DNA from: Temnopleurus reevesii
Taxonomy: Eukaryota > Echinodermata > Echinoidea > Temnopleuroida > Temnopleuridae
Reading direction: 5' to 3'
Assembly: GCA_036244855.1 (NCBI GenBank)
Contig: BQKZ01000621.1
Location: 1 to 64,000, forward strand
Length of the DNA: 64,000 bases
Part shown: positions 52,394-59,000 of the stretch, in pieces
Numbering within the stretch: position 1 is the stretch's first letter
Layout of the letters: each line of letters starts with the position of its first letter
Program-made: the position numbers and the translations under genes
Notes under the pieces: model-generated
What the model saw: the letters and a program-made list of their open reading frames with translations, nothing else
Told to the model about the DNA's origin: nothing
Database searches by the model: none

Positions 52394-55300
52394 ACTCTCT
52401 CTCGTCTCCCCTCTCTCGTCTCCCCTCTCTCTTTCTCTCTCCCTCTCTGTGTCTCCATCCTCTCCCTCTTCCAACCCTTAATTCAACAAACGATATATGG
52501 AGCAAAATCTTCATCATAATTTGTTTTCTCTCCACAGAAACAGAAAAAAAATCCCTTGATTTTTGTCACAGTGTTTCCCTCCTCCATGCTAGACTTGATC
52601 ACTATAAAATCATCTTGTAATTCCACAAAGATCACTATCAATTTCAAAAGTTGATGGTAGTCTTAAGAAAAATTCTCCTGGGGTTTTGCGAGAGTGATTA
52701 GTCATAGATCCATAATTAACGTTTTAATCCCAACTGGAAATTGATTTCTTTTTCAAATTTTCGCGAGGCATGTTGATCGTCCGAAATGCAACATTTATAT
52801 TTTATCTCCATCGGTAAAAAAAATCGTATTAAAGGAGAAGTCAACTATTACGCAAATCCTGCGATTTAATGAAAGCATATTTTGAGAAACAGATACGGTT
52901 ATATATAAATTTGATGCTACAGCTGTTGCTTTTGTTTTAGAACCGGTGATAGCCATATACATAATAAGGAAACTCTTGAAAAAAATAAAATGAATAAGAT
53001 AATTTTTTTCTGTCTTGTTTGAATCTTTTATTGAAGGTGAAATCAACTATTACCAAAAAATACCTTGATTTAATGAGAGCATATCGAGCCCGCCACTTCC
53101 ATCGGCTCTCGGTGGTCTAATGGTAAGACACCTGTCTAGTCATCAGGAGATCGTGGGTTCGATTCCTACCCAAGAATACCTGTGAATTCTTTTCACAGCT
53201 TCTCAATCAGTGTTTATTCATGTTGGGATTAGGCAAGAATGATTTAAATTATTACTTATTTTGATACAGGAACTCTTGAAGTATTTACTAGAATATTATC
53301 CTGACTTGGATTTTGCCATCAAGGTTGCAGCTGATATTAAAGCCCGTGTATAGTTTTGGTAAAGATTAAAGAAATGTGAATTTTGGGGATATATACCATG
53401 ACATATAATTTCTATACACATTTCAAGATCATAGCATAATTTTCTACGAGCGAATTCTTTTGAAAATTTGAATTTGACCGTTAAATCGTATTTAGCGCCC
53501 TCTCTTGGTTATAACAATATTTTGCTTCTTATTGGGCATATACAANTGCATTTCGATAATGTTAATATTCACCAATCCGATTCGACGACATAAGGTCATG
53601 ACATTTATTTTGAAGGGGTAGAACGTTTTCTACGTGCTCATTAATATATATATCCATGTCATTATATTCAAGTCAATTTCGAAAATATCCAGGCATCAAA
53701 AATTATATTTCTCTTTTTACATATATTATTTCGCGACAGAATTCTTGAGATCAGTTTACTACTGACATTAAAAGGAATAATTGGTGAATTGACATTTAGT
53801 GGAAAAAAAGTTATTAACGATTTCCAAATAATCAAGGTACAAACAGTTTTTTGGTAATTGTTTCGACATTTACCAGTTCATGGTTTTTTTTTCGACTGGG
53901 CGTTTTCACGCTGTAATACTTAATGGATGTTTCAAAGTACTGTATGCGCACTAAATTTGGGTATTGAAAACTGGAAGTCGCAAACTTAATAGTACTTTAA
54001 TTTAGGAAATAATAATGGAACATTGATAAAGCAATTGTAACAAAGAAAATGTAAGAATTATGTCTTTTCTGTACAATGTATATGATAGACAAGGTCAATT
54101 TTCTCAATAGATGTGTGGTTCAGATAGTTGGGCGTCAGTCTTGCAAAGAGAATTTGGTGACTTCAAGTACGGTGATCGGTGTTGGTGTTGGTGTTGAGTG
54201 AGCAAAACGGTCCGTAAACCGAGCTCCAACACCGTTGGTCAGTTTACAGAAGTGATACAGAAACGACCGGAAATACGTCAGAATCTTGCGAGGTCTACCC
54301 CAAAACACCGACAGACTTCAAGTTTAGTGTTGAGGCTGGTTTTGATTTTGCTGCAACACCAACACCAGCGTTCAACACCGTACTTAAAGTCACCCAATGT
54401 GGCGGGTTCGAGTGCCAGAGTGGTCATATGCACATTTTTATTATTATTGTTATTTTGTAGTATTTTTAACGATACTTAAAATTCAAAAGTGCAAAATACC
54501 TGAATTAATTTCAGTAGAAGATATCAAAATTATTATACTCGATCAAATTAAGGCGGTTTCTTGAATCGAATTACGTGAACATGCCATTATTTCTGTGACA
54601 ATCTATGCATTTCTGAAAAGAAGAATTTTACTAATATCGTATACGCCATTTCAATTGCACTGTTGCAAAAACTACACATACTCTGCTTATAAGAACCCAT
54701 GACACTCCAGAATAGTGACAAATAATACGGCCACAGAATTAAATCATGGTGATTTGGATGCAAAGCCTGTATCACCAACCATACTGGCCATGGTCTGCAC
54801 TTGTCCATTGAGTAGCGAAACGAGCGGCTTACCGCAATGGTGTTGCCGCCGCTATTCAGGGCGTTCCCCCGGGGGAGTTTACCCTACTCAATCGCGACCG
54901 CTCCCTATACAATAGTGGAAAAACAGACACCCCTTCTAAATTATGAGCTGAAAAAACATGAATTTTTACACCCAATTATGCATTGTGTATTATAAGGGGT
55001 GTCGGCGTTCACGCGTTAGGTGCCTCGGACCGGCCTACATCCATTGATCGGGACAATGATTTGTAAAGTATGAAAGCGAAATTAAGTGTTGAAATTTGAT
55101 AAGAAACGGATAATACAATCAAGCTCGGTTGTGAATTATACGTGTTATTGGATTTAGCTTATATCATGTCAATCCCAAAGGAGAAAGCAAATAAGGGGAT
55201 AATCCGGAAGGAGTTAATATAGTTTTTCATCGGTCAATTTTCTCCATTATATCTTACGATTTTATATTTCAATTTCGCCTGAACATGTCCAATCATGTAC

Positions 55301-55835
55301 CTGTTTTATATATAAAATGCTTTCCACACGAATGTCACAAACATTGACATTTTTAGCATGCAGTTTAGAACAAATATGCAACTTTGATATAAAACGAAGC
55401 AATTACTTTTAAAGTGACACTAATGATTATACAAATTGCATAATATATTCAATATTATCATCTGTTTGTCTCATTTCATAATTCTATGTCATTCTTAGAT
55501 TATGATTAGCGTGCATGCTCTACATAAAATCTCTCGCCGTGACATTGACCTTATTTTAGGGTTTCCAAGAACTTGATGCCTTTTTTTCACTAAATTCTAG
55601 TGTTGAAAATATCTTGACGCTAAAAAAAATCAACGACAATTAGATATGTCTTTACTCAAGTAGAAATAACTCCCCATATGACCCTATAACCAAGTCAATC
55701 TTACCCGTTTTTAGAGTACACCTATACTAAATCATTGCGTAAGAAAGTGATCGTATACTTACAAGGTTCGCTCGCCGTATCTCTGGGCGAGCCTAACACG
55801 AGAGGTCCGTCACTGCGCTCCGATGAGGGCATCAT
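23040..55835 (-). CDS. NR2E3: NR2E3/PNR-type orphan nuclear receptor, eight coding exons, in-frame TGA in last exon
   Basis: This is a nuclear transcription factor of the NR2E group (TLX/tailless, PNR/fax-1). In vertebrates NR2E3 represses cone and supports rod genes in photoreceptors. Eight - strand exons (55835-55763, 44221-44086, 40675-40572, 28322-28026, 27058-26811, 25115-24878, 23952-23847, 23172-23040) join in matching phases to 445 codons. The DNA-binding domain spans about residues 35-104, with zinc ligands C35, C38, C52, C55 and C71, C78, C88, C91. Its P-box [11 protein letters not shown] is PNR-type, not the CDGCAG of TLX. A Ser-rich hinge follows, then the ligand-binding domain from about residue 248 to the AF-2 motif [10 protein letters not shown]. 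The family is certain and PNR rather than TLX is well supported. The oddity is codon 404, TGA, between F-G and M-L-L-L-L-P-S-L-R. It truncates the protein by 40 residues unless it is read through, edited, polymorphic or an assembly error. Confidence 0.92.
23847..23952 (-). CDS. NR2E3: NR2E3-like exon 7: ligand-binding domain helices 8-9
   Basis: This exon is 106 nt with acceptor ttatttccag and donor gtgagg. The joined reading is [20 protein letters not shown], then [24 protein letters not shown] and the LQDQ..LMLSQH motif are the PNR signature before helix 10. It was found by continuing the split Glu codon of exon 6. It is too short to show up as an open frame. Confidence 0.93.
24012..24597 (+). 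repeat. Long (TCA)n/(CAC) microsatellite
   Basis: Almost 590 bases of TCA repeats carry CAC, TCG and TCC interruptions. Inside there is a higher-order repeat of about 220-240 bases: the block with accatcgatcgtcat (24087-24103, 24274-24290), cctccccctcctcctc and tcgttaacatcatca appears twice. It lies in intron 6 of the receptor gene. The Met-, Asp- and His-rich open frames are artefacts of it. Confidence 0.92.
24878..25115 (-). CDS. NR2E3: NR2E3-like exon 6: ligand-binding domain helices 4-8
   Basis: The acceptor is ctgcatatgcag and the donor gtgaga. The translation [20 protein letters not shown], then MPLESCPLL and, later, [18 protein letters not shown], matches helices 4/5 to 8 of PNR nearly residue for residue ([10 protein letters not shown] and EFAC.KA.VLFKP). 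The middle segment is the loop that varies between species. The exon ends in phase 1; its last base joins AG of exon 7 to give Glu. The open frame extends past both splice sites but the extra residues are intron. Confidence 0.95.
26133..26335 (+). repeat. tRNA-derived SINE, family 3 (Leu/Ser-tRNA-like head)
   Basis: An A-box-like GTCGTGGCGTGCGCCTGAAA is separated from the B box GGGTTCGAAGCC by a long variable region, as in class II tRNAs. A body beginning accgtctttcggatggagac and gttaag follows, a motif seen in several marine invertebrate SINEs. No second copy was found in this window. Confidence 0.6.
26811..27058 (-). CDS. NR2E3: NR2E3-like exon 5: ligand-binding domain helix 3 region
   Basis: The exon reads [20 protein letters not shown], a His-rich and variable loop, then [20 protein letters not shown] and FSSLPFRDQ before the donor gtactc. 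The second part is the helix 3 signature of NR2E receptors. Two in-frame acceptors are 9 bases apart: caag ending at 27059 and cttcag ending at 27068. I chose the inner one because it keeps the same spacing as vertebrate PNR between the EPED and IDV motifs. The outer one would add three residues (A-L-Q) and lies nearer the pyrimidine tract. Both may be used. Confidence 0.9.
27306..27662 (+). repeat. tRNA-derived SINE, family 2, copy 2, with (AATG)n insertion in its head
   Basis: Head arms GGCGTCATGG and CCATGACGTC pair like an acceptor stem. Between the D-arm part and the B box (GTAGGTTCAAATCTC) lie about 75 extra bases containing (AATG)7 at 27383-27417. The body shares ccttcagcaagaaattcatc and gtgaagtgactgggtacctg with the first copy and ends with the ggcgctatatagaatgtata tail. 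Confidence 0.72.
27383..27417 (+). repeat. (AATG)n microsatellite
   Basis: About seven AATG-type units, with one GATG variant, sit inside the head of a SINE. Confidence 0.85.
28026..28322 (-). CDS. NR2E3: NR2E3-like exon 4: T-box/hinge, Ser-rich linker
   Basis: The exon starts after ctatctatcag and ends at gtatga. It begins [10 protein letters not shown], the conserved extension after the NR2E DNA-binding domain. A long Ser-rich linker follows, with a run of about 25 residues that are mostly Ser. It ends [20 protein letters not shown], very close to the vertebrate PNR motif at the start of the ligand-binding region. The Ser run is encoded largely by TCA/TCG-type codons and may vary in length between individuals. 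Confidence 0.93.
28543..28915. repeat. GGGTAC-rich repeat bounded by inverted ends
   Basis: About a dozen variants of GGGTACAA / TTGTACCC occur in both orientations over 370 bases, for example aatttgtacccctatgggta, aagctggggtacaagtatgt and aagggtacaagtttgtaccc. The outer edges (gaaaaaatcagggtac and gtaccctatattttctg) mirror each other, suggesting a foldback transposon with internal repeats. A shorter related patch occurs near 59175-59255. Confidence 0.6.
29122..29282. mobile_element. MITE family C (GGGGTGTTTCATCAAGATTT ends)
   Basis: The terminal inverted repeats are 33 bases long with about two mismatches (GGGGTGTTTCATCAAGATTT at the left, AAATCTTGATGAAACACCCC at the right). The spacer is about 95 bases and non-coding. 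Confidence 0.82.
30585..30715 (+). repeat. (ATT)n/(TAG)n microsatellite
   Basis: Interrupted TTA repeats with a short TAG run at the end. Confidence 0.85.
30861..31018. mobile_element. MITE family B, 3' truncated
   Basis: The left end AAGGCCGACAAACACCTTTG and the inner arms cggtggactgacggtcggcg and aagccgaacgtcagtctacc are present, but the right end is missing. Confidence 0.7.
31222..31385 (+). repeat. (GA)n purine tract
   Basis: About 160 bases are almost purely purine (GAGA with AAAG). The mirror (CT)n tract lies 150 bases downstream at 31540-31610. The pair could fold back on itself or form triplex structure. Confidence 0.85.
31540..31610 (+). repeat. (CT)n microsatellite
   Basis: Pure CT/TTTC repeat that abuts the tail of the SINE at 31611. 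Confidence 0.88.
31611..31844 (-). repeat. tRNA-derived SINE, family 1, copy 2
   Basis: Read on the - strand it starts ACATGTGTAGCTCAGTTGTA, has a B box GGGTTCGATCCCT, shares the body segment gcatttaagaatggagaagg with copy 1 and ends in a (TTA)n tail. The tail abuts the (CT)n microsatellite at 31540-31610. It is better preserved in the B box than copy 1. Confidence 0.82.
32260..32494. mobile_element. MITE family B
   Basis: It has perfect outer ends AAGGCCGACTCACACCTTTG and CAAAGGCGTGAGTCGGCCTT. This is the copy closest to an intact element and the best reference for the family. Confidence 0.85.
33048..33115 (+). repeat. (AAT)n microsatellite
   Basis: About 22 AAT units form what looks like the tail side of the dispersed repeat at 33165. 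Confidence 0.9.
33165..33250 (-). repeat. Dispersed repeat, copy 1
   Basis: On the - strand it reads tttggaatttggaatttatt, then catttgaacgtcattgacat and gtacagccaacactttgttc. It is followed on that strand by an (ATT)n tract. It matches 38625 and 46918. Confidence 0.6.
37260..38190. repeat. Segment dense in TCGCAA / TCGTAA-type motifs
   Basis: Over roughly 900 bases the words TCGCAA, TCGTAA, TTGCGA and TTGCAA recur every 20-40 bases in both orientations. CpG is high for an otherwise AT-rich stretch. No clear tandem period was seen by eye. It could be a DNA transposon with many subterminal motifs or a worn satellite. Confidence 0.4.
38625..38692 (+). repeat. Dispersed repeat, copy 2
   Basis: The sequence atttgaacgtcattgacatg and tacagccaacattttgtttg matches the copy at 33165 with few differences. 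Confidence 0.6.
39756..39874. mobile_element. Palindromic MITE, family A
   Basis: The ends are GGGGCCTGTAACATAAAGC and GCTTTATGTTACGCGGCCC. Interior CGATTGATATCAATCGTACG matches the reverse complement of the copy at 15217. The two are the same length (119 bases), suggesting recent activity of the family. Confidence 0.85.
40572..40675 (-). CDS. NR2E3: NR2E3-like exon 3: second zinc finger
   Basis: The acceptor is ttgttttctccacag and the donor gtaaat. The translation [20 protein letters not shown] then [14 protein letters not shown] is the second zinc finger plus the start of the C-terminal extension. The D-box is one residue longer than in most receptors (C-X6-C), a known trait of NR2E proteins. 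An extra Cys (C77) sits next to the zinc ligand C78. It ends with one base of the Ala codon that begins the AVQNERQPR motif in exon 4. Confidence 0.95.
42070..42150 (-). repeat. tRNA-like SINE head remnant
   Basis: On the - strand AGTTAGCTCAGTTGGTATAC is an A-box-like D arm, followed about 40 bases later by GGTCCGGAACCCG where the B box would be. The variable region is enlarged. It has no clear body. Confidence 0.45.
42290..42390 (+). repeat. tRNA-like SINE head remnant
   Basis: The sequence contains CAACAGCTCAGTATGTAGAC and a B box GGGTTCAAATCCA at tRNA-like spacing. Without a conserved body or a proper acceptor stem it is probably a degenerate SINE. Confidence 0.45.
43790..43842. other. 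Assembly gap (53 N)
   Basis: A run of 53 Ns in intron 2 of the receptor gene, ending exactly where an adapter sequence begins. Confidence 0.99.
43843..43880. other. Nextera mate-pair junction adapter (library artefact)
   Basis: This is a perfect 38-base palindrome made of CTGTCTCTTATACACATCT followed by AGATGTGTATAAGAGACAG, the two Tn5 mosaic ends back to back. That is the circularisation junction of Illumina Nextera mate-pair libraries. It is not genomic and should be masked. Confidence 0.98.
44086..44221 (-). CDS. NR2E3: NR2E3-like exon 2: first zinc finger
   Basis: The acceptor is gctttgatgcag and the donor gtaagg. The translation reads [20 protein letters not shown], then [20 protein letters not shown] and KLVY. 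This is the complete first zinc finger of a nuclear receptor. The P-box CNGCS, followed by GFFKRSVRR, is diagnostic for the PNR branch of NR2E. The exon ends after two bases of an Arg codon, at the same place where many NR genes split their two fingers. The exon lies only about 200 bases from the N gap and adapter artefact, but its own sequence is intact. Confidence 0.95.
46100..46270 (+). repeat. CA-rich minisatellite with duplicated unit
   Basis: The stretch aatttactaatttccatgaa followed by an (AC)n run occurs twice (46125 and 46197), giving a unit of about 72 bases. A pure (CA)n tail and a CT-rich tract follow. Confidence 0.75.
46650..46735 (+). repeat. SINE 3' end (gcgctatataaat tail)
   Basis: The segment aaggcgctatataaatccga followed by (ATT)n matches the tail of the family-2 copy ending at 27662. 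The head is missing, so this is a 5'-truncated insertion. Confidence 0.55.
46918..47010 (+). repeat. Dispersed repeat, copy 3
   Basis: The sequence gtttggaatttggaatttat, then atttgaacgtcatcgacata and catccaacattgtgttctga, is the same unit as the copies at 33165 and 38625. Confidence 0.6.
47790..49290. other. GC-richer block in intron 1, candidate regulatory sequence or unrecognised exon
   Basis: Three patches (47860-47940, 48380-48680, 48870-49290) are clearly richer in C, G and CpG than their surroundings. Several open frames overlap them but none shows a known motif or a convincing exon. In the first intron of a transcription factor gene, enhancers are a reasonable guess. Confidence 0.35.
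52270..52450 (+). repeat. (CT)n microsatellite
   Basis: About 180 bases of CT, CTGT and TCTC repeats with short interruptions. The Ser/Leu and Arg/Glu reading frames are artefacts. Confidence 0.88.
52831..53088 (+). repeat. Pair of about 55-base direct repeats
   Basis: The segments 52831-52885 and 53030-53088 share agtcaactattac / aatcaactattacc, gatttaatgaaagcatatt / gatttaatgagagcatatc. They flank about 145 bases of unrelated AT-rich DNA and lie just before the tRNA-Thr-like SINE. They could be the remains of a longer terminal repeat pair. Confidence 0.45.
53102..53240 (+). repeat. tRNA-Thr-like SINE or pseudogene
   Basis: The D arm GGTCTAATGGTAAGACACC, the anticodon arm CCTGTCTAGTCATCAGG (loop centre AGT) and the T arm GTGGGTTCGATTCCTAC are all present and closely resemble tRNA-Thr(AGT). 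The acceptor stem does not pair properly and a SINE-like body follows. I call it a tRNA-derived element rather than a tRNA gene. Confidence 0.6.
54108..54425 (+). repeat. tRNA-like SINE head interrupted by a foldback MITE
   Basis: The 5' part (GTGTGGTTCAGATAGTTGGG, A-box-like) and the 3' part (GGCGGGTTCGAGTGCC, B-box-like) are separated by the 244-base foldback element at 54154-54397. Removing that element brings the two boxes to the usual spacing. Confidence 0.5.
54154..54397. mobile_element. Foldback MITE with TTGGTGACTT ends
   Basis: The terminal arms read TTGGTGACTTCAAGTACGGT at the left and the matching ACACCGTACTTAAAGTCACC at the right. Inner GGTGTTGGTGTTGGTGTTG and CAACACCAACACC repeats extend the stem. 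It is non-autonomous with no coding capacity. Confidence 0.72.
54926..55003. repeat. Short inverted repeat
   Basis: GACACCCCTT (54926-54935) and AAGGGGTGTC (54994-55003) face each other across 58 AT-rich bases. The flanking sequence on both sides is more GC-rich. Possibly a minimal foldback element. Confidence 0.4.
55763..55835 (-). CDS. NR2E3: NR2E3-like exon 1 coding part (start codon)
   Basis: Two consecutive ATGs at 55835-55830 open [20 protein letters not shown] and ASEP, then one base of the next codon before a perfect donor (gtaagtat). Two in-frame TAG codons lie 12 and 9 bases upstream of the first ATG, so the reading cannot extend further. The single T left over joins GT of exon 2 to make the Cys codon TGT. 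The N-terminal A/B region is short (34 residues before the first zinc Cys), as in other PNR proteins. It is the least conserved part, so the evidence is the splice phase, the donor, the upstream stops and the promoter placed just upstream. Confidence 0.82.
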
Positions 55836-55975
55836 CGTCTTAACCTACTAATCCTCCGTCTCTACCTCTGTAAAATATCTTTTGTTTAACCTGGAGCGTC
55901 CACTAATTTGTCAACTAGTTTGTTGTGTAGAATTGCTACTTGTGTGTCTTTAGAATATCTTCTTCTAGATAAAGT
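55836..55975 (-). other. NR2E3: Predicted 5' UTR of the NR2E3-like gene
   Basis: About 140 bases lie between the predicted initiator and the first ATG. The segment carries in-frame stops just before the ATG. An upstream AG after a pyrimidine-poor stretch (ttttacag, 55870) leaves a small possibility of a spliced leader exon, but the TATA/Inr pair nearby makes an unspliced 5' UTR the simpler reading. Confidence 0.5.
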
Positions 55976-56002
55976 GATGCTGCTAGAGACTGACTTTTTA
56001 TA
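55970..56002 (-). promoter_or_regulatory. NR2E3: Core promoter of the NR2E3-like gene: TATA box and initiator
   Basis: On the - strand TATAAAAA occupies 56002-55995. TCACTTT, a perfect match to the YYANWYY initiator consensus, has its A at 55975, 27 bases after the first T of the TATA box, which is the normal distance. The pair lies 140 bases before the start codon on the correct strand. This is a sequence-based prediction without expression data. Confidence 0.6.
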
Positions 56003-59000
56003 CGGAGATACTCAGCGAAGACTTTTCCACTCTTCGTCTGTAATTATCTGCGAATAAAGCACAATATAGCATCGGTTTAAAAGCTTGAAATAACATGAAA
56101 CACGAAATGTAAACATCAGCAAATCAGAGACGAAGATTTTCTAGATCCCCGTCTTCGCGTGCATAAATTATTGATACTGATGAAGCACTTGACAACAGGG
56201 ATATATGAAATAATTCCCGAAAGCCAGACTCTCAATTTAAGAGGAAAAATCGTTAGCTGGCTAAGTGTTTGATTCCCTAAGATTCACAAATCTAAACACA
56301 TCAATTTCCCAATCCTTCTTGATTGAATTTTCATCTTTTCTCTCTTTTTCTGCCAAGATATTGTACTACATTTAGATCTAAGAACGGATTTCTCTAATGA
56401 AAATATTTTCAGGTGGATTATGATACTACTTAGCATACATCACAAGTCAGTAATTAAAGAAAATATATAAACATCGTATAAATGTTACTTTACCATTTTA
56501 TTTTGTTCCTTAAAAGTAATTGATATATATATATTAAAACCGATAATTATGATGATGCTAGTTTATACATCACATGTCAGTAGATCAACAAGATTTTAAT
56601 GAAAATTACATTATATCTCAAAACATAATTTCATAATTTTCATAACACTGCTGAACAGAATTAATTATGATACTACTTAATATCACAAGTCAATAAGTGA
56701 GAAAGATATCACTAATTATCACATTTTATTTCAAAATGTCCTTTTACCATATTCATTGTTTTCATTACTTTAAGGTAATATTGCTGAATAGAATATTTTA
56801 GCTGGACAATTTTTGTACCGAAGGTAGACAAAATCTCATTAAACTTTGCATTAAATTCACATATGATTTCATTATTTTCATCTATGTCTTAATATTTTAA
56901 GGCAGTGCCGGCGCTCAATCGAACATGATAATTTTTAGGTGAATTAGTATGACATTGTTTTTTATCACAAGTCAATAAGTCAATAAACGACGCATTTTAT
57001 TTCAAAGTGTTATTTTAGTGTATATTCAAAGTGTTTCCTTAATGAATTCTGTCGGATTTAATTTTGAAGTTTATTTTTGAGAAAAAAAAATCATTTACAT
57101 GATATAAATTACATCGATTTTATTTTATCAATGGTATGTAAAATTCAACTCACGAAGATAGCTATGGTATGAATATTTCTGATCGCCAAAATGATAATTC
57201 ATAATTATGATGAATATGATGGTGACAAACAAACCATCAATCATGTAAATTTTGCAAATATATTGACTATGTGTGATTTTAATTACATGTTATTAATTTG
57301 TTGTTGGATAATGAATTGAACATAAATTTCAAGATTCAAAACAATTGTATTCAAAGCAAAGCAATTATCTCGTTCCCTGAAAGGATACCAAACATTGGTG
57401 TAAAAGGAAGAGAAGAGAATTTAATATTCTGACCAAAGCCGCAAACTAACAACGAATCTATCTGACTATTTCTCACTCTACATCAAGTCTTGTTTAGAAA
57501 AAGACATTTTGTGCAAATATCATGATCATGGATAGAGATGATAACTTGATTGCTAGTAAGACGCACTTTTGACAGCAGGTTTCCTCCTCTGTACATTTAA
57601 TCTATTATTGATATCGGAGCAGCTTTAATAGATCCTAAATAATCACAGGGGTTTATCTGTCTGTCGTTCTAGGTGTTTGTATTTATCAATTCTGTCAAAT
57701 GTCATTATTCCAATTATGAGATGGTTGACACCCATATATGAAAAATATCATCTCAAATCGACTCAGTAAATCGTCATTCGTGTCAGTAATTCTGATCGAA
57801 AATCTTTTACTCACTGATCTTACTTTCATGTCAATAAATCAATATGCATGTTTGTACCTAAGGCTCATGCAATAATAAAAATCAAATGAGTCTATGTTTT
57901 TATGCCTTTGTCATGTTTCTTATGACGATATTACCATCCGAATTTACAGATTAATTAAAAAAATACCACCCGAATTTCAAACATGGCCTTCATCCGTTTC
58001 CGCGCGTACAATGGACAATATTTTTACATTTTAACTCATCTGGCCTCTTTAAAATTTGTTTGAAAAAGTAAATACTGTACACGACATTTTTATAACAATT
58101 ATTTTCTACAAATCATGCTGCCTGGGTATAATGTATTCCCGTATAGGATATTATAACAACTTATAAGCCAAACTGATTTTTTGAATGACTCTGAATATTA
58201 GGATTATTCCATCTTTCCGTTTTCATATAAAGATTAGATCAGATTAAACACATTTAACGCCTTAGTTTATTATTTTTAGGCAATAAAGAAGAAATAATTC
58301 TTAATTAATTTTGTAAACAAGACGAGAGAATTAACAATTTCGTACGCTTTAAAGCTTTCATTGTAAAACAACGCTATCACAAGAAAAAAGGGATTTCTCG
58401 TTAGAATAGCGCCTGCATTCATTTCATGATTAATAATCTTCGACTAATATTGCCAGGAAAATTACTATATTCCTTTTACTTGTAAAACAATGGAAACCAA
58501 ATTGTAAATACTTTATTACAGGATTTGTTTTTGCTAGAATAACCAATATTTTGATGTCTCAACTGATAAGCTCCGATAATAATTCTCAGGAAATGTTCAT
58601 GTTCACTAGATTTTAGTTAGTATTTTGTGACATGTGCTAGCTTTCCCCCAGAAAGTAAATTATACAGTTAGGACTAAATATCTAATTTTCAGCAAAATGG
58701 CTTATATCTTCATAACTGCTTTTTTTTCACCTCAAATGCCTTTTTGATTATAATTTTATAAATACGTTTGAATGAGCCAATATCTTATATTTTTCAGATA
58801 TTAACATCCTAATTACAATTAATATATAATTTTGTGTTTACATAATGGAGTAAACTTTTAAATCACATAATGGCCAAGAGAGTAATAACAAAGACACAAA
58901 TCTGTTATATTGAAAATAATTTTCTTATAAGTAAACTAAGAATATTCCTACATACTGCTATCATATACTGAAGATTTCGCCTCACAAAGACGAAATAAAA

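Larger units (their letters stand above)
44222..55762 (-). other. NR2E3-like intron 1, 11.5 kb
   Basis: No gene is recognisable here. It contains CA and CT microsatellites (46140-46270, 46280-46322, 52290-52450), a SINE tail (46650-46735), a dispersed repeat copy (46918-47010), a GC-richer block (47790-49290), a tRNA-Thr-like SINE (53102-53240), a SINE head split by a foldback element (54108-54425), a short inverted repeat (54926-55003) and a single N at 53546. Open frames near 45600, 47757 and 48355 have no recognisable domain. Confidence 0.7.

Noticed and set aside
53102..53180. A real tRNA-Thr(AGT) gene
   Set aside because: D, anticodon and T arms are good but the acceptor stem fails to pair and more sequence of SINE type follows.
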